Positions 1 to 8,192 are shown, counted from the stretch's first letter. The stretch: 64,000 nucleotides of DNA from Chryseobacterium sp. BLS98 (GCF_001045445.1 NZ_LFNF01000003.1:124001-188000); one strand, 5' to 3'. Notes: generated by a model not told the origin, from the sequence alone. A program made the numbers and translations.

Positions 1-66
1 TTCGCTTTCGATGAAGAAACGAATATCCTGCGCGCAATGCTGAATTTAAATTTGAATAACAATTAA
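1..66 (+). CDS. 3' end of an unidentified CDS (partial)
   Basis: An open frame enters from the left edge and ends at TAA (64-66). Only 21 residues are visible (ending LNLNLNNN), too few to name. Its position upstream of terD suggests another member of the tellurite-type cluster, but that is inference from neighbourhood only. Confidence 0.55.
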   Translation, partial: FAFDEETNILRAMLNLNLNNN

Positions 67-69
67 AGC

Positions 70-134
70 GAAAAGGCTGAAGGCAAAATCGCGAAAAGGC
101 AAGAAGTGAATTTGCAAAAAGCCAATTTGCCTTG
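70..134. repeat. Intergenic word repeat, family B copy 1
   Basis: This is an A/G-rich patch built from variants of AAAAGGCA and AAGGCTGA. It is closed by a 7-bp inverted repeat (AAGGCAA at 96-102, TTGCCTT at 127-133). A related but larger element lies at 42788-42890. It looks like a decayed palindromic intergenic repeat; no coding content is seen. Confidence 0.45.
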
Positions 135-166
135 AAAAAATAACAACAATACTAAACCATAAAAAG

Positions 167-775
167 ATGGCTATTAACTTACAAAAAGGTCAGAGAATTA
201 ATCTGAAAAAGGAAAACGGTGCCGAGCTTACCCAAGCCTGCGTAGGAATCAACTGGGGAGCAATCGAGAAAAAAGGATTTTTCGGAACAAAAAAAGAAGC
301 AGTGGACTTGGACGGGAGCTGTATTTTATATGACTCCAACAAAAACGTTACAGAAGTTATTTATTTCGGAAACCTGAAATCAAGAAACGGATCTGTAAAG
401 CATAGTGGAGATGACCTTACCGGTGATGTAAACGGAGATGACGGATTGGATAACGAAGTGATTACGGTAGATTTCAGCCAGCTGGAGCCCAATGTAGAAC
501 ACGTTGCTTTGGTACTGAACAGTTACCAGGGGCAGGATTTCGGAACTATTCCTTTCGCTTCCATCCGTATTTATGAAGGAACACCTACCAACGTAAGAGA
601 AGTTTTCGCAAAATATGATATTGCCAATGATGCCTCATTCAAAGGACATGTAGCAATGGTTATGGGAGTTTTCTACAAAAGAAATGGTGAATGGAAATTT
701 AATGCAATCGGAGATCCTACATCAGACAGAAAACTTGAACAGACAATCCAGACGGTTCAGGCCAACTATTTATAA
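167..775 (+). CDS. TerD family tellurite-type stress protein
   Basis: 202 aa. TerD proteins are small soluble calcium-binding proteins linked to tellurite, phage and colicin resistance phenotypes; their biochemical role is still unclear. Seen here: the N-terminal strand INLQKGQRINLKK, a central acidic loop (HSGDDLTGDVNGDDG, about residues 86-100) matching the family's Ca2+ site, and the C-terminal FYKRNGEWKF stretch. Length is normal for the family (about 190-200). The ATG at 167 follows an A-rich leader. terC lies 173 bp downstream on the same strand. TerD, TerE and TerZ paralogues are hard to separate by eye, so no exact symbol is given. Confidence 0.9.
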   Translation: MAINLQKGQRINLKKENGAELTQACVGINWGAIEKKGFFGTKKEAVDLDGSCILYDSNKNVTEVIYFGNLKSRNGSVKHSGDDLTGDVNGDDGLDNEVITVDFSQLEPNVEHVALVLNSYQGQDFGTIPFASIRIYEGTPTNVREVFAKYDIANDASFKGHVAMVMGVFYKRNGEWKFNAIGDPTSDRKLEQTIQTVQANYL

Positions 776-948
776 TCAATAGAAATCAGTAAAGATGTGT
801 TTTGGCTCATTCGAAAAAAAAGAATAATTTTATAAGCTTGAGCTAAAAACTTATTGACGTATTGATATCAAATAAAAATCATTAAAATGAGCAATATTTG
901 TGCATACCGTACATCTATTGCTTTTATCATATAATAACATAAACTGAA

Positions 949-1983
949 GTGGAACATCAAAGTATTTTAGAATTGCACCCGGGCTTGGTGTGGGGATTTG
1001 CGGTAACGGTTGTTATCATGCTGCTCCTGGATTTAGGAGTATTCAACAAAAAAAGCCATGAAGTATCGTCCAAAGAAGCTACCATCTGGTCTATCGTATG
1101 GATTTCATTATCCATGGTATTTTCCGGAGTAGTCTATTGGGTTTTCAATACAGACGGAAGTCCTGAAAGCCATACACTGGCCGTAGAGAAATTTACGCAA
1201 TATCAGGCAGCCTACTGGATAGAAAAGGCCCTTTCTGTGGATAACTTATTTGTATTCATCCTTGTTTTCGGGTTCTTTAAAGTTCCGAAATACCTTCATC
1301 ACAAAGTTCTTTTCTGGGGTATCATCGGAGCCCTGATTTTCAGAGCGATATTTATCTTTGCGGGAGTAGGTTTGATTAATCTTACTTATCTTCCTGAAAT
1401 GAATATCTTCGGAGAAGCTGTAAAGATTAATGTGGTGATGACTTTATTCGGGGTGTTCCTTGTGTATGCGGGAATTAAGTCCTGGGGTGAAGGAGATGGT
1501 GAAGATGATGAAGACTACAGTAATACAGCTGGTGCAAGACTGATCAAAAGTTTCTGGAAAGTTTCCGATAATTACGATGGCGATAAATTCTTCACCATTC
1601 AGAACGGAATCAAAATGGCAACGCCGCTTTTAGTAGTGGTGGGAGTAATTGAATTTACTGACGTTCTTTTCGCAGTAGACTCTATTCCGGCAATTTTTGC
1701 AATTTCCAATGACCCGTTCATCCTTTATACGTCAAATATTTTTGCGATTTTAGGATTGAGGTCTCTATATTTCCTGTTAGCGAACTTTATCCATATGTTC
1801 AGCAAGCTTTCATATGGACTGGCTATTATTCTGTCATTTATCGGGATCAAAATGCTGATCGCACCATGGATTCATATTTCTTCTCCAGTTTCCTTAGGAA
1901 TTGTGGGAGGTGTATTGGTAATCGCGGTTCTTGCATCAATCTTATTCCCTGAAAAAGAGGAAGAAAAATTGGAAGAAGAATAA
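949..1983 (+). CDS. TerC/Alx family integral membrane protein
   Basis: 344 aa with about nine hydrophobic segments. TerC/Alx proteins are implicated in tellurite resistance and in manganese export or metal loading. Family hallmarks seen are EKALSVDNLFVFILVF (about residues 91-106) and EFTDVLFAVDSIPAIFAI with conserved acidic residues in the membrane, plus the LRSLYFLLANFIHMF helix. An acidic loop (GEGDGEDDEDY) and an acidic tail (EKEEEKLEEE) flank membrane parts. The start is GTG at 949; no in-frame ATG lies upstream nearby. I found no yybP-ykoY (Mn) riboswitch features in the 173-bp leader. A strong terminator follows at 2012. Confidence 0.9.
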   Translation: MEHQSILELHPGLVWGFAVTVVIMLLLDLGVFNKKSHEVSSKEATIWSIVWISLSMVFSGVVYWVFNTDGSPESHTLAVEKFTQYQAAYWIEKALSVDNLFVFILVFGFFKVPKYLHHKVLFWGIIGALIFRAIFIFAGVGLINLTYLPEMNIFGEAVKINVVMTLFGVFLVYAGIKSWGEGDGEDDEDYSNTAGARLIKSFWKVSDNYDGDKFFTIQNGIKMATPLLVVVGVIEFTDVLFAVDSIPAIFAISNDPFILYTSNIFAILGLRSLYFLLANFIHMFSKLSYGLAIILSFIGIKMLIAPWIHISSPVSLGIVGGVLVIAVLASILFPEKEEEKLEEE

Positions 1984-2011
1984 ATAATAAAAATTCTTTT
2001 TAATATATAAT

Positions 2012-2045
2012 AGCTCCTGAAAATCTGATTTCAGGAGCTTTTTTG
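2012..2045 (+). terminator. Intrinsic terminator after terC
   Basis: 11-bp perfect stem AGCTCCTGAAA / TTTCAGGAGCT (2012-2022, 2029-2039), 6-nt loop, then a T run. Confidence 0.9.
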
Positions 2046-2059
2046 TATTTTTTATTGCT

Positions 2060-2175
2060 TAAAATGAGCTTACAAACCAACCATTAAGAAAAAATGAAGT
2101 TTTTAAGAACATTAAGAACAGCTTCGCTTTAAAGACTGTGCTTAAAAAATCTAAAGATTTTTTCCCTTAACTCCT
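2060..2175. repeat. Decayed intergenic repeat (family E-like)
   Basis: Within the 276 bp between the terC terminator and the tetR promoter there is an AT-rich tract with repeated ACCATTAAGA, TTAAGAACATTAAGAAC and CTTAAAAAATCTAAAGA words. It resembles the element at 10251-10366 (shared ACCATTAAG and TTTAAAG words). No convincing gene is present; the open frame on the minus strand here is low-complexity. Confidence 0.3.
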
Positions 2176-2283
2176 CTTATTTCCTTCATTCTGCTTAATG
2201 TTTGATAAATAGGAAAATAAACCTGCTATTCGTTCCATCCATATGAGAACATAAGTTAAAATAATATTATTTAAAAAAAATAA

Positions 2284-2297
2284 ACAGACCAGTCTGT
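2284..2297. promoter_or_regulatory. Candidate TetR operator
   Basis: The dyad ACAGAC-CA-GTCTGT has perfect 6-bp arms and sits 46 bp before the tetR start codon, just upstream of its -7 box. TetR repressors usually bind such dyads in their own promoter, so autorepression is inferred. Confidence 0.6.
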
Positions 2298-2316
2298 CTA
2301 TATTAAAATTTTCTTG

Positions 2317-2324
2317 TACATTTG
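2317..2324 (+). promoter_or_regulatory. -7 box of the tetR promoter
   Basis: TACATTTG fits the Bacteroidota -7 consensus TAnnTTTG. It covers the TTG codon at 2322, which therefore cannot be the start codon; this supports the ATG at 2343. Confidence 0.55.
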
Positions 2325-2342
2325 TATTATAAAATAATAAGA

Positions 2343-2870
2343 ATGAAATCTCCAAGAGAAAGAATACTGGAAACAACCTTTGATCTGTTTGGCTGCCAGG
2401 GTTATAATTCTACGGGAATCTACCAGATTATTTCTGAAGCAACAGTGGCCAAAGCAAGCTTTTACCAGCATTTTAAGTCTAAAGAAGATCTTTGTGTGGA
2501 ATTTCTAAATGTAAGACATCAATATTGGTTCAGTGAGTTGAATATTTTTTGTGGTGAAGAAGAAGATCTGAAGCTTCGAATTCTGAAATCTTTCGATTTT
2601 CTTATCTACATGAACCAAAAAGAAAATTTCAGGGGTTGTAGTTTCCTCAATATTTTATCTGAGATTCCAATGGATAATGTTAAAATTTTAAGCGTGATCC
2701 AGCAGCATAAAAAAGATCTCAGAAATTATTTTCTGCAGCTGTTGAAAGATCAAGAACTTTCAGATCATATCTATTTACTTTTTGAAAGCAGTATTATAGA
2801 AAGCCAGCTTTTCAAATCCAATGAACTCATCGAAAGATCAAAAAAAATAATTAATCATTTAATTCCTTAA
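2343..2870 (+). CDS. TetR/AcrR family transcriptional regulator
   Basis: 175 aa from the ATG at 2343. The N-terminal helix-turn-helix is clear: RERILETTFDLFGCQGYN, then the recognition helix region VAKASFYQHFKSKEDL (about residues 36-51). The C-terminal ligand domain is divergent, as usual. The longer TTG-started frame was rejected because its start codon lies inside the -7 box. The gene is followed after 3 bp by an NTF2-like gene, so both are likely one transcript controlled by the dyad at 2284. The ligand is unknown. Confidence 0.9.
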   Translation: MKSPRERILETTFDLFGCQGYNSTGIYQIISEATVAKASFYQHFKSKEDLCVEFLNVRHQYWFSELNIFCGEEEDLKLRILKSFDFLIYMNQKENFRGCSFLNILSEIPMDNVKILSVIQQHKKDLRNYFLQLLKDQELSDHIYLLFESSIIESQLFKSNELIERSKKIINHLIP

Positions 2871-2873
2871 AAA

Positions 2874-3275
2874 ATGGAACAGAAACATCCGCTTCCGCCT
2901 TTCACCTTTGAAACGGCAATAGAAAAAATACAGATGGCAGAAGATGCCTGGAACAGCCAAGACCCGGAAAAAGTGTCCAAAGCTTATACTGTTGACAGTG
3001 AATGGAGAAACAGGGATACTTTCATTAACGGAAGGGAGGAAATAGTTGCCTTTCTACAGAAAAAATGGCAAAAAGAACTCAATTATAAGCTTAAAAAAGA
3101 ATATTGGGCCCATACAGACAACCGTATTGCCGTCCGCTTTGAATATGAATACCAAACCAAAGATGGAAATTGGTTCAGAGCCTATGGAAACGAAAACTGG
3201 GAGTTTGATGAAAACGGCCTGATGGCGAAAAGATATGCAAGTATCAATGATTTGGCTATCAGAGAAGAAGATTGA
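2874..3275 (+). CDS. NTF2-like protein, DUF1348 type
   Basis: 133 aa. The SnoaL/NTF2-like fold is suggested by the N-terminal helices ([21 protein letters not shown]) followed by [19 protein letters not shown] and the C-terminal sheet [18 protein letters not shown]. This matches DUF1348 proteins, which are about 130-155 aa. The biochemical function is not known. It starts 3 bp after the TetR stop codon, so it is probably the regulator's target. A terminator follows at 3290. Confidence 0.85.
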   Translation: MEQKHPLPPFTFETAIEKIQMAEDAWNSQDPEKVSKAYTVDSEWRNRDTFINGREEIVAFLQKKWQKELNYKLKKEYWAHTDNRIAVRFEYEYQTKDGNWFRAYGNENWEFDENGLMAKRYASINDLAIREED

Positions 3276-3289
3276 AAATTATAATAGAG

Positions 3290-3315
3290 AGACTGTTGCA
3301 ATGACAGTCTTTTTT
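3290..3315 (+). terminator. Intrinsic terminator after the tetR operon
   Basis: 7-bp stem AGACTGT / ACAGTCT (3290-3296, 3304-3310) followed by six T. Confidence 0.8.
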
Positions 3316-3340
3316 ATGAAGGAAATTCATTTTCTTGTTT

Positions 3341-3348
3341 TATATTTG
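3341..3348 (+). promoter_or_regulatory. Candidate -7 box for the RCC1-repeat gene
   Basis: TATATTTG matches TAnnTTTG and lies 97 bp before the start codon. No well-spaced TTG -33 element is seen. Confidence 0.4.
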
Positions 3349-3445
3349 TCAAAAAATTAGGGTATAATTCTTCAATATAATTAATAACCCATCTGAATTT
3401 TGTTCTCATTAGAAATGAAAATTCGGAGATAAAACTTAAATACAA

Positions 3446-4837
3446 ATGAGAAAAAATCGATCAATTGAAAAAGTATTTTTACTTTTTTCACTTATGCCTT
3501 TTCTGGCTTTTCCCCAATGTTGGAAAGAAATCGCTACAGGAAGATGGAACTCTGTAGGTGTTAAAAATGACGGAACCCTCTGGACCTGGGGAAATAATTG
3601 GTATGGACAGCTAGGAGATGGTACTACTGTATATAAAACAAGCCCGGTTCAGATAGGAAATGCTAACTGGAAAAGTATCATAACAATCCCCGCAGAAGAC
3701 TATGTTCTGGCTATAAAATCTGATGATTCACTCTGGGGATGGGGAAGTAATTTTCATGGACTAATGGGAGGCGCTATCAATGAGAATAAAACCAGTCCCG
3801 TAGAGATAGGGAGTGCTGCTAATATAAAAAGTATATCTCCCGGGGAACATATACTAACAGTAAGGACAGATGGAACACTATGGGCGAGAGGAGATAATAC
3901 TTTTGGACAATTAGGAGATGGAACAATAACAGACCAGAACTATAATTACATTCAAATAGGAACCGGAACCAATTGGAAAACCGTTGGTGTTGGAATATTT
4001 CACACTATTGCCCTGAAAACGGATGGTACACTTTGGGCCTGGGGTTTCAATAGTACAGGACAATTGGGAGATGGTACTAATGTCTCTAAAACGAGTCCGG
4101 TTCAGGTAGGAACAGATAACAATTGGAAAAGTATATCAGCTGGACCCAATTATAATTTGGGATTAAAAACAGATGGTACACTTTGGGCCTGGGGATACAA
4201 CGCTTATGGGAAAGTAGGTGACGGAACGACCACAGATAAGCTTGTTCCTACCCAAATAGGTACTGCTTCAGACTGGAAGAGCATTGTAGCCGGGGTTAAT
4301 CATTCATTGGCAATAAAAGATAACGGAACACTTTGGGGCTGGGGAGACAATAGCACAGGACAATTGGGTGATGGTACTTATCTTAATAAATTGGTGCCTA
4401 CCCAAATTGGTGTACAAAACAATTGGAAAATTGCAGTAGGAGGATATAACCATACACTTGCCTTAAAAACGGATGGCTCACTTTGGGCTTGGGGAGACAA
4501 TGGTTCAGGACAGCTTGGAGATGGTACCAATATTGAAAAGAATATACCCACAGCTGTTTCCTGTCCTACAAGTGCAGTCTTGCACGTTGGAGAATTTGGT
4601 GTGAAAAATGAAAGGATAGTGTTGTATCCCAATCCTGCAAAGGCCTTATTTATGATAAAAAATCTATCAGGAATCAAAAATATAAAAATTTACAATGAAG
4701 AAGGAAGGTTAATAAGATCTTCTGCAGATAGCAACGTTGTTAATATAGAATCCTTACAGCAAGGCATATATTGGGTTAAAATAGAAGATCTGAAGGGAAA
4801 TACAGTTGTAAAAAAATTGATAAAAACTGAAAAGTAA
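3446..4837 (+). CDS. Secreted RCC1-repeat beta-propeller, T9SS type A cargo
   Basis: 463 aa. A Sec signal peptide (about residues 1-24, ending AFPQC) is followed by seven RCC1-type blades, each with a motif like LWAWGDNSTGQLGDGT and a spacer of about 50 residues, enough for one seven-bladed propeller. The last 80 residues form a type A T9SS sorting domain (LYPNPAK ... IKIYNEEGRLI ... GIYWVKIEDLKG). The second blade is degenerate (HGLMGGAI). The protein is expected to be exported by Sec, moved across the outer membrane by the T9SS and anchored or released. Its binding partner is unknown. Confidence 0.9.
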   Translation: MRKNRSIEKVFLLFSLMPFLAFPQCWKEIATGRWNSVGVKNDGTLWTWGNNWYGQLGDGTTVYKTSPVQIGNANWKSIITIPAEDYVLAIKSDDSLWGWGSNFHGLMGGAINENKTSPVEIGSAANIKSISPGEHILTVRTDGTLWARGDNTFGQLGDGTITDQNYNYIQIGTGTNWKTVGVGIFHTIALKTDGTLWAWGFNSTGQLGDGTNVSKTSPVQVGTDNNWKSISAGPNYNLGLKTDGTLWAWGYNAYGKVGDGTTTDKLVPTQIGTASDWKSIVAGVNHSLAIKDNGTLWGWGDNSTGQLGDGTYLNKLVPTQIGVQNNWKIAVGGYNHTLALKTDGSLWAWGDNGSGQLGDGTNIEKNIPTAVSCPTSAVLHVGEFGVKNERIVLYPNPAKALFMIKNLSGIKNIKIYNEEGRLIRSSADSNVVNIESLQQGIYWVKIEDLKGNTVVKKLIKTEK

Positions 4838-4860
4838 TAATTATTGAATATAAAGATTAA

Positions 4861-4893
4861 AAAAGGGACAGTGTTTATGCTGTCCCTTTTCTA
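4861..4893 (+). terminator. Intrinsic terminator after the RCC1 gene
   Basis: 11-bp perfect stem AAAAGGGACAG / CTGTCCCTTTT (4861-4871, 4880-4890) with an 8-nt loop. It lies between convergent genes and could act in both directions. Confidence 0.85.
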
Positions 4894-4956
4894 TTTTTAA
4901 TAAGCCATATCAAAGTATTTGTAACTTTGTATTTACAAGCTCATAATTCATTATAT

Positions 4957-5964
4957 CTATCCACTCTTCCCATGTAACAGCTTATTAATTTTTCTTCTTG
5001 TCTGCACAGACACTTTATACGCCTCATCCCTCAGTTTCTGTATCTTTCCTACAGGCTGGAAAAAGATTTTACTTTCAAATGGATTGAATGAAAGCAGCTC
5101 ATTGGTACAGTCTCGGGGATCAAGCAGTGCTCCTTGACTGATGATCACTTCCCCGACTTTAATGTAAGGAGAATTTTTCCATTCTACATTCAGTCTGTTG
5201 ATAGGCTGGTTTTTCAGGTCATAGCAGAACTGAATTAAAACCTCTGCCGTATAATCATGATCCTGGAAATAACTTTTCAAAGCATCCATTATCTTTAATT
5301 TCCGTCCGAATTTTTTGTTTACGGATAGTGGGACCAGCTTTATTTTAATCATATGTTCACCAAGGCGGTAAGCGCCTACCGAATGATAGTCGAAAGACAG
5401 GATAAAATCATTCCTTTTGCCCAGAATTTTCAATATATTTTTAATAAAGGATAGAGAAAAAGTAGCAGGAATTATCTTAACCGCCTGCGAAACAAGCGAA
5501 AAAATACTACTCCATTTTTTGATATAAAAACGGTTAATGGCAGTAAAAAGCTTCAAAAAATGAGACACGGAATTTGTTGGAAATAAAGGAAAATTAACAA
5601 GGGGGAAATTTGCGATCAGCCCGCCGTTTTCATCCTTTACCTTTATGGCAAATCCATAAGCAGGAATATCCTTTTCAGTATTTTTTATTTTCAGATGAGC
5701 ATTCGAAAACCTGATCGTCAGGTCAAATTTTTCATTGTCAAAAAACGAAGCGAGTTCTTCAGGAACGTTTTGATCAATAAAAAATGTACCATCAGCTACA
5801 GCATATGTTTTAGCATGGGCATTTCTGGTGGCATAGTTGACGTCGCTAATTGAAGATGACTGTTCTACGAAATCTGCAATCGACTTTTTATTGATTTCCA
5901 GAAGTTTTTTTTCCTCCTCATTAAGCTCATCAAATTTCTTATTATATTTTAGTGGTTGTGGCAT
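4957..5964 (-). CDS. Compact catalase-fold protein (y4iL-like)
   Basis: 335 aa, against about 480 or more for true catalases, and without a signal peptide. Catalase-superfamily marks remain: RNAHAKTYAVADGTF with a conserved His (about H50), TIRFSNAH (R85), YGFAIKVKD, and near the C terminus QKLRDEAYKVS, which holds an RxxxY (R312, Y316) like the heme-ligand Tyr motif of catalases. The usual catalase NADPH-binding and flavodoxin-like tail is absent. Known relatives are annotated only as catalase family; peroxidatic or lipid-hydroperoxide activity would be inference. It is transcribed convergently with the RCC1 gene. Confidence 0.75.
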   Translation of the reverse strand: MPQPLKYNKKFDELNEEEKKLLEINKKSIADFVEQSSSISDVNYATRNAHAKTYAVADGTFFIDQNVPEELASFFDNEKFDLTIRFSNAHLKIKNTEKDIPAYGFAIKVKDENGGLIANFPLVNFPLFPTNSVSHFLKLFTAINRFYIKKWSSIFSLVSQAVKIIPATFSLSFIKNILKILGKRNDFILSFDYHSVGAYRLGEHMIKIKLVPLSVNKKFGRKLKIMDALKSYFQDHDYTAEVLIQFCYDLKNQPINRLNVEWKNSPYIKVGEVIISQGALLDPRDCTNELLSFNPFESKIFFQPVGKIQKLRDEAYKVSVQTRRKINKLLHGKSG

Positions 5965-6090
5965 TTAGTTTTTAAATCCAATTATAACGCCAAGTTTCGG
6001 AATCTGTGTTAACATAATATTAAAATTGTTTGAATTTTCCTCAGACAGTGAAGTAAGAACTGCCAACCTATACTTAAGCAATCGACTTCA

Positions 6091-6182
6091 CTAACCCTAA
6101 ACTCAAAACTTTAAACCCCAAACCCCAAACCTCAAACTTAAAACCTTAAACCTGCAACTCGCATCCCGCAACTCAAAAACCC
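6091..6182. repeat. AAACCCC-like word repeat (family C)
   Basis: About 90 bp of near-periodic 7-8 nt words (AAACTCA, AAACCCC, AAACCTC, AAACTTA, AAACCTT, AAACCTG, then GCAACTCGC). It is almost free of G on the plus strand apart from its end, so strongly strand-biased. It stops directly before the FKBP promoter. No coding content. Confidence 0.6.
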
Positions 6183-6183
6183 C

Positions 6184-6191
6184 TATCTTTG
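6184..6191 (+). promoter_or_regulatory. -7 box of the FKBP gene
   Basis: TATCTTTG, an exact TAnnTTTG match, 16 bp before the start codon, so a very short leader. Confidence 0.6.
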
Positions 6192-6207
6192 TAAAAAAAT
6201 ATCAACA

Positions 6208-6642
6208 ATGGGAGTAGCAGATATGTTATTTAAAAAGAAAAAAGAACTGGCAGAAAAGAACCTTAACGATGGTAAGGAATACATGGAAGAATATGGTAAA
6301 AGAGAAAGTGTTGTACAGCTTCCAAGCGGTTTACAGTATGAGATTATCACTGAAGGTGACGGTGCAAAACCAGGGCCTAAATCTACTGTAAAATGCCATT
6401 ATCACGGAACGACCATTTCAGGTAAGGTCTTCGACAGCTCTGTGAAAAGAGGGACACCGGCATCTTTCCCTTTAAATAAAGTAATTAAGGGATGGACAGA
6501 AGCTTTACAGTTAATGCCTATCGGAAGCAAATGGAGACTTATTATCCCTCCACATTTAGCTTACGGCGATCAGCAGATCAGCAAAGAAATAGGACCTAAT
6601 TCTACACTAGTTTTCGAAGTTGAATTATTGGATATAAAATAA
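6208..6642 (+). CDS. FKBP-type peptidyl-prolyl cis-trans isomerase
   Basis: 144 aa, without signal peptide, hence likely cytoplasmic. A short helical N-terminal part (about residues 1-40) is followed by the FKBP domain: GLQYEIITEGDG, VKCHYHGTTISGKVFDSS, VIKGWTEALQLMPIGSKWRLIIPPHLAYGD and the closing strand STLVFEVELLDIK. The active-site aromatic and Asp pattern (Y.G, F/D, V-I-W, Y) is present. It catalyses prolyl isomerisation during folding. It is a single-gene unit bounded by a promoter and a terminator. Confidence 0.93.
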   Translation: MGVADMLFKKKKELAEKNLNDGKEYMEEYGKRESVVQLPSGLQYEIITEGDGAKPGPKSTVKCHYHGTTISGKVFDSSVKRGTPASFPLNKVIKGWTEALQLMPIGSKWRLIIPPHLAYGDQQISKEIGPNSTLVFEVELLDIK

Positions 6643-6661
6643 TCCGGCTTAAAAATAGCTT

Positions 6662-6692
6662 AAAAATTTACCTGACCTCAGGTAAATTTTTT
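6662..6692 (+). terminator. Intrinsic terminator after the FKBP gene
   Basis: Stem AAATTTACCTGA / TCAGGTAAATTT (about 6664-6675, 6678-6689) followed by a T run. The formal loop is only 2 nt, so the top pairs probably open. Confidence 0.85.
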
Positions 6693-6747
6693 TATTTATA
6701 CTATATTCGTGCACATCAACTTTTTTATACAAGTCAAATATAACTGA

Positions 6748-7698
6748 ATGAGAAAAATATTTTATCTTTTCGCAATTTTGAGTATTCTGACGTCCTGTGT
6801 TTCCAAAAAGAATCAGGCAATTAAACAGAACATCCTTACGCTGAAAGACAGTTACTGCAAAGCTCCTTTTAAATACAACTACAGCAACAGAATTCCTTCC
6901 TACAATTCTGATTCTATTTTGCTGGCCAACAAAGATTTAAAAGGAATGTTTTCTGACCAGAGTATTTTAATTCTCAACGCACTGGATAACCTTGATGAGG
7001 TGCACCAGATTATTGAGCTTAAAAAAGATTCCTCCATAGCCTCACAGGTTAAAGTATTGCAGCTTAAAAGTAAAATCAACAGTAAAATTACCATTGCTCT
7101 GACCGAACTGGATGCTGTGGCGGCAGAATTCGACTGCGAAGGGGAAAGGGTGGCCCAAATAGGAAATTATGTAGACAACCTTAATGACTCCAAAAATAAT
7201 AAACTGATCCTTCTTTCCATTGTAACAGGAGCTGCAGCATCCGTTGCAGGCGGAATTATACAGGACGGAGGATGGAGTAATGCCGTTGATATCAGTGGGG
7301 GAGTCCTGGGAGCAGGCTTCGGTCTTGCTACCCTTAATCCAAAAGGGAAGAAGGTAGAATTTATCCACCAAAGAAACCTGCTGAGGGATATCTGGAGACA
7401 AAAGCTGGAATCTCCGAATTTTCCGCCCTTCATCTGGTATATGTATACCGAGAAAAAATTTTCCAATAAAGAAAAGCATTCCATTATCAGCAGTATGAAA
7501 GAAAGATGGCTTCATTACCAGTTTGATGATGAAAAAGCAGCCGCAGACCAATCCGTGATTTTTAGTGACGGAGGTTTCTACAGGGCGGATGACCTTCACA
7601 ACCGGGCTGCAATGCTGAATCAAATGCAGTCTGCAACACGAACCATCAACCAGAATATTAACTATCTGCTGTTAGATTTGGATAAATTAATTCTTTAA
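6748..7698 (+). CDS. Unknown lipoprotein
   Basis: 316 aa. A lipoprotein signal peptide is clear: MRKIFYLFAI..LTSC with lipid-attachment C17. The rest is mostly helical, with a Gly/Ala-rich hydrophobic stretch near residues 160-195 (TGAAASVAGGIIQDGG ... GGVLGAGFGLATL) that could be membrane-active or a glycine-zipper-like segment. I do not recognise the family. It lies alone between a terminator and the Rrf2 promoter region. Localisation to an outer or inner membrane leaflet is inferred from the lipobox only. Confidence 0.8.
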   Translation: MRKIFYLFAILSILTSCVSKKNQAIKQNILTLKDSYCKAPFKYNYSNRIPSYNSDSILLANKDLKGMFSDQSILILNALDNLDEVHQIIELKKDSSIASQVKVLQLKSKINSKITIALTELDAVAAEFDCEGERVAQIGNYVDNLNDSKNNKLILLSIVTGAAASVAGGIIQDGGWSNAVDISGGVLGAGFGLATLNPKGKKVEFIHQRNLLRDIWRQKLESPNFPPFIWYMYTEKKFSNKEKHSIISSMKERWLHYQFDDEKAAADQSVIFSDGGFYRADDLHNRAAMLNQMQSATRTINQNINYLLLDLDKLIL

Positions 7699-7710
7699 GA
7701 AAAAATTAAC

Positions 7711-7729
7711 TGTAATAAAATTTGTTACA
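7711..7729. promoter_or_regulatory. Candidate Rrf2 operator 1
   Basis: The imperfect dyad TGTAATAAAATTTGTTACA overlaps the -33 TTTG of the rrf2 promoter. Its reverse complement differs at one of 19 positions from the site at 8193-8211. Confidence 0.7.
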
Positions 7730-7751
7730 TTTAAAATTTTTTATATCTTTG
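7722..7751 (+). promoter_or_regulatory. rrf2 promoter
   Basis: -33 TTG (7722-7724), a 19-bp spacer and -7 TATCTTTG (7744-7751), close to the Bacteroidota consensus, 13 bp before the start codon. Confidence 0.7.
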
Positions 7752-7764
7752 CCAAGTAATTACA

Positions 7765-8175
7765 ATGAACAATACAAGATTTGCTACGGCAATACATATT
7801 ATGACCTTATTGGCCAAAAGTCCTCAGGAGTGGCTCACTTCTGAATGGATTGCCGGCAGCATCAATATCAATCCCGCGATTGTCCGAAAAGAAATTAGCG
7901 TGTTGAGAGAAGCAGGTCTTATTACCAGCAGACAGGGAAAAGAAGGAGGGAGCCAGCTTGGTAAAAATGCAGAACACATCAGTATTTCTGAAATCTACAG
8001 AGCAGTGAAGAATACTGAAGTTTTAGGCAAGAAGAATCAAAATCCCAATCCTGCCTGCAGTGTAGGGAAGGAGATTAATACCCACTTAAATACATTATTT
8101 GAAGAAACAGATCGATTGGTTACTCAATTTTTAGGCGACAAATCTCTGAAAGAATTTTCCGAACAGTTTGAGTAA
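7765..8175 (+). CDS. Rrf2 family transcriptional regulator, YwnA-like
   Basis: 136 aa. An N-terminal winged helix (RFATAIHIMTLLAK ... WLTSEWIAGSININPAIVRKEISVLREAGLITSRQGKEGG) matches the Rrf2 family. Only one Cys is visible in the C-terminal part (PACSVG), so a three-Cys Fe-S cluster as in IscR or NsrR is not supported; this fits the YwnA subgroup. It sits directly before a YwnB-like reductase gene, the same pairing as ywnA/ywnB known from Bacillus. Paired 19-bp dyads before this gene and the next suggest it represses both. Confidence 0.9.
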   Translation: MNNTRFATAIHIMTLLAKSPQEWLTSEWIAGSININPAIVRKEISVLREAGLITSRQGKEGGSQLGKNAEHISISEIYRAVKNTEVLGKKNQNPNPACSVGKEINTHLNTLFEETDRLVTQFLGDKSLKEFSEQFE

Positions 8176-8192
8176 AATTTTTTAATCATAAA

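Noticed and set aside
776..948. Mn-type riboswitch before the TerC gene
   Set aside because: I looked for yybP-ykoY core motifs and a paired expression platform; neither is evident.
2322..2342. TTG start giving a seven-residue longer TetR protein
   Set aside because: The TTG lies inside the -7 box TACATTTG, so it would not be on the mRNA.
2167..2376. 69-aa minus-strand open frame over the tetR promoter
   Set aside because: Low-complexity sequence rich in F, L and N, overlapping the tetR promoter and start; no family resemblance.
7042..7623. Long minus-strand open frames inside the lipoprotein gene
   Set aside because: Shadow frames without recognisable domains; the plus frame has a clear lipobox and is continuous.
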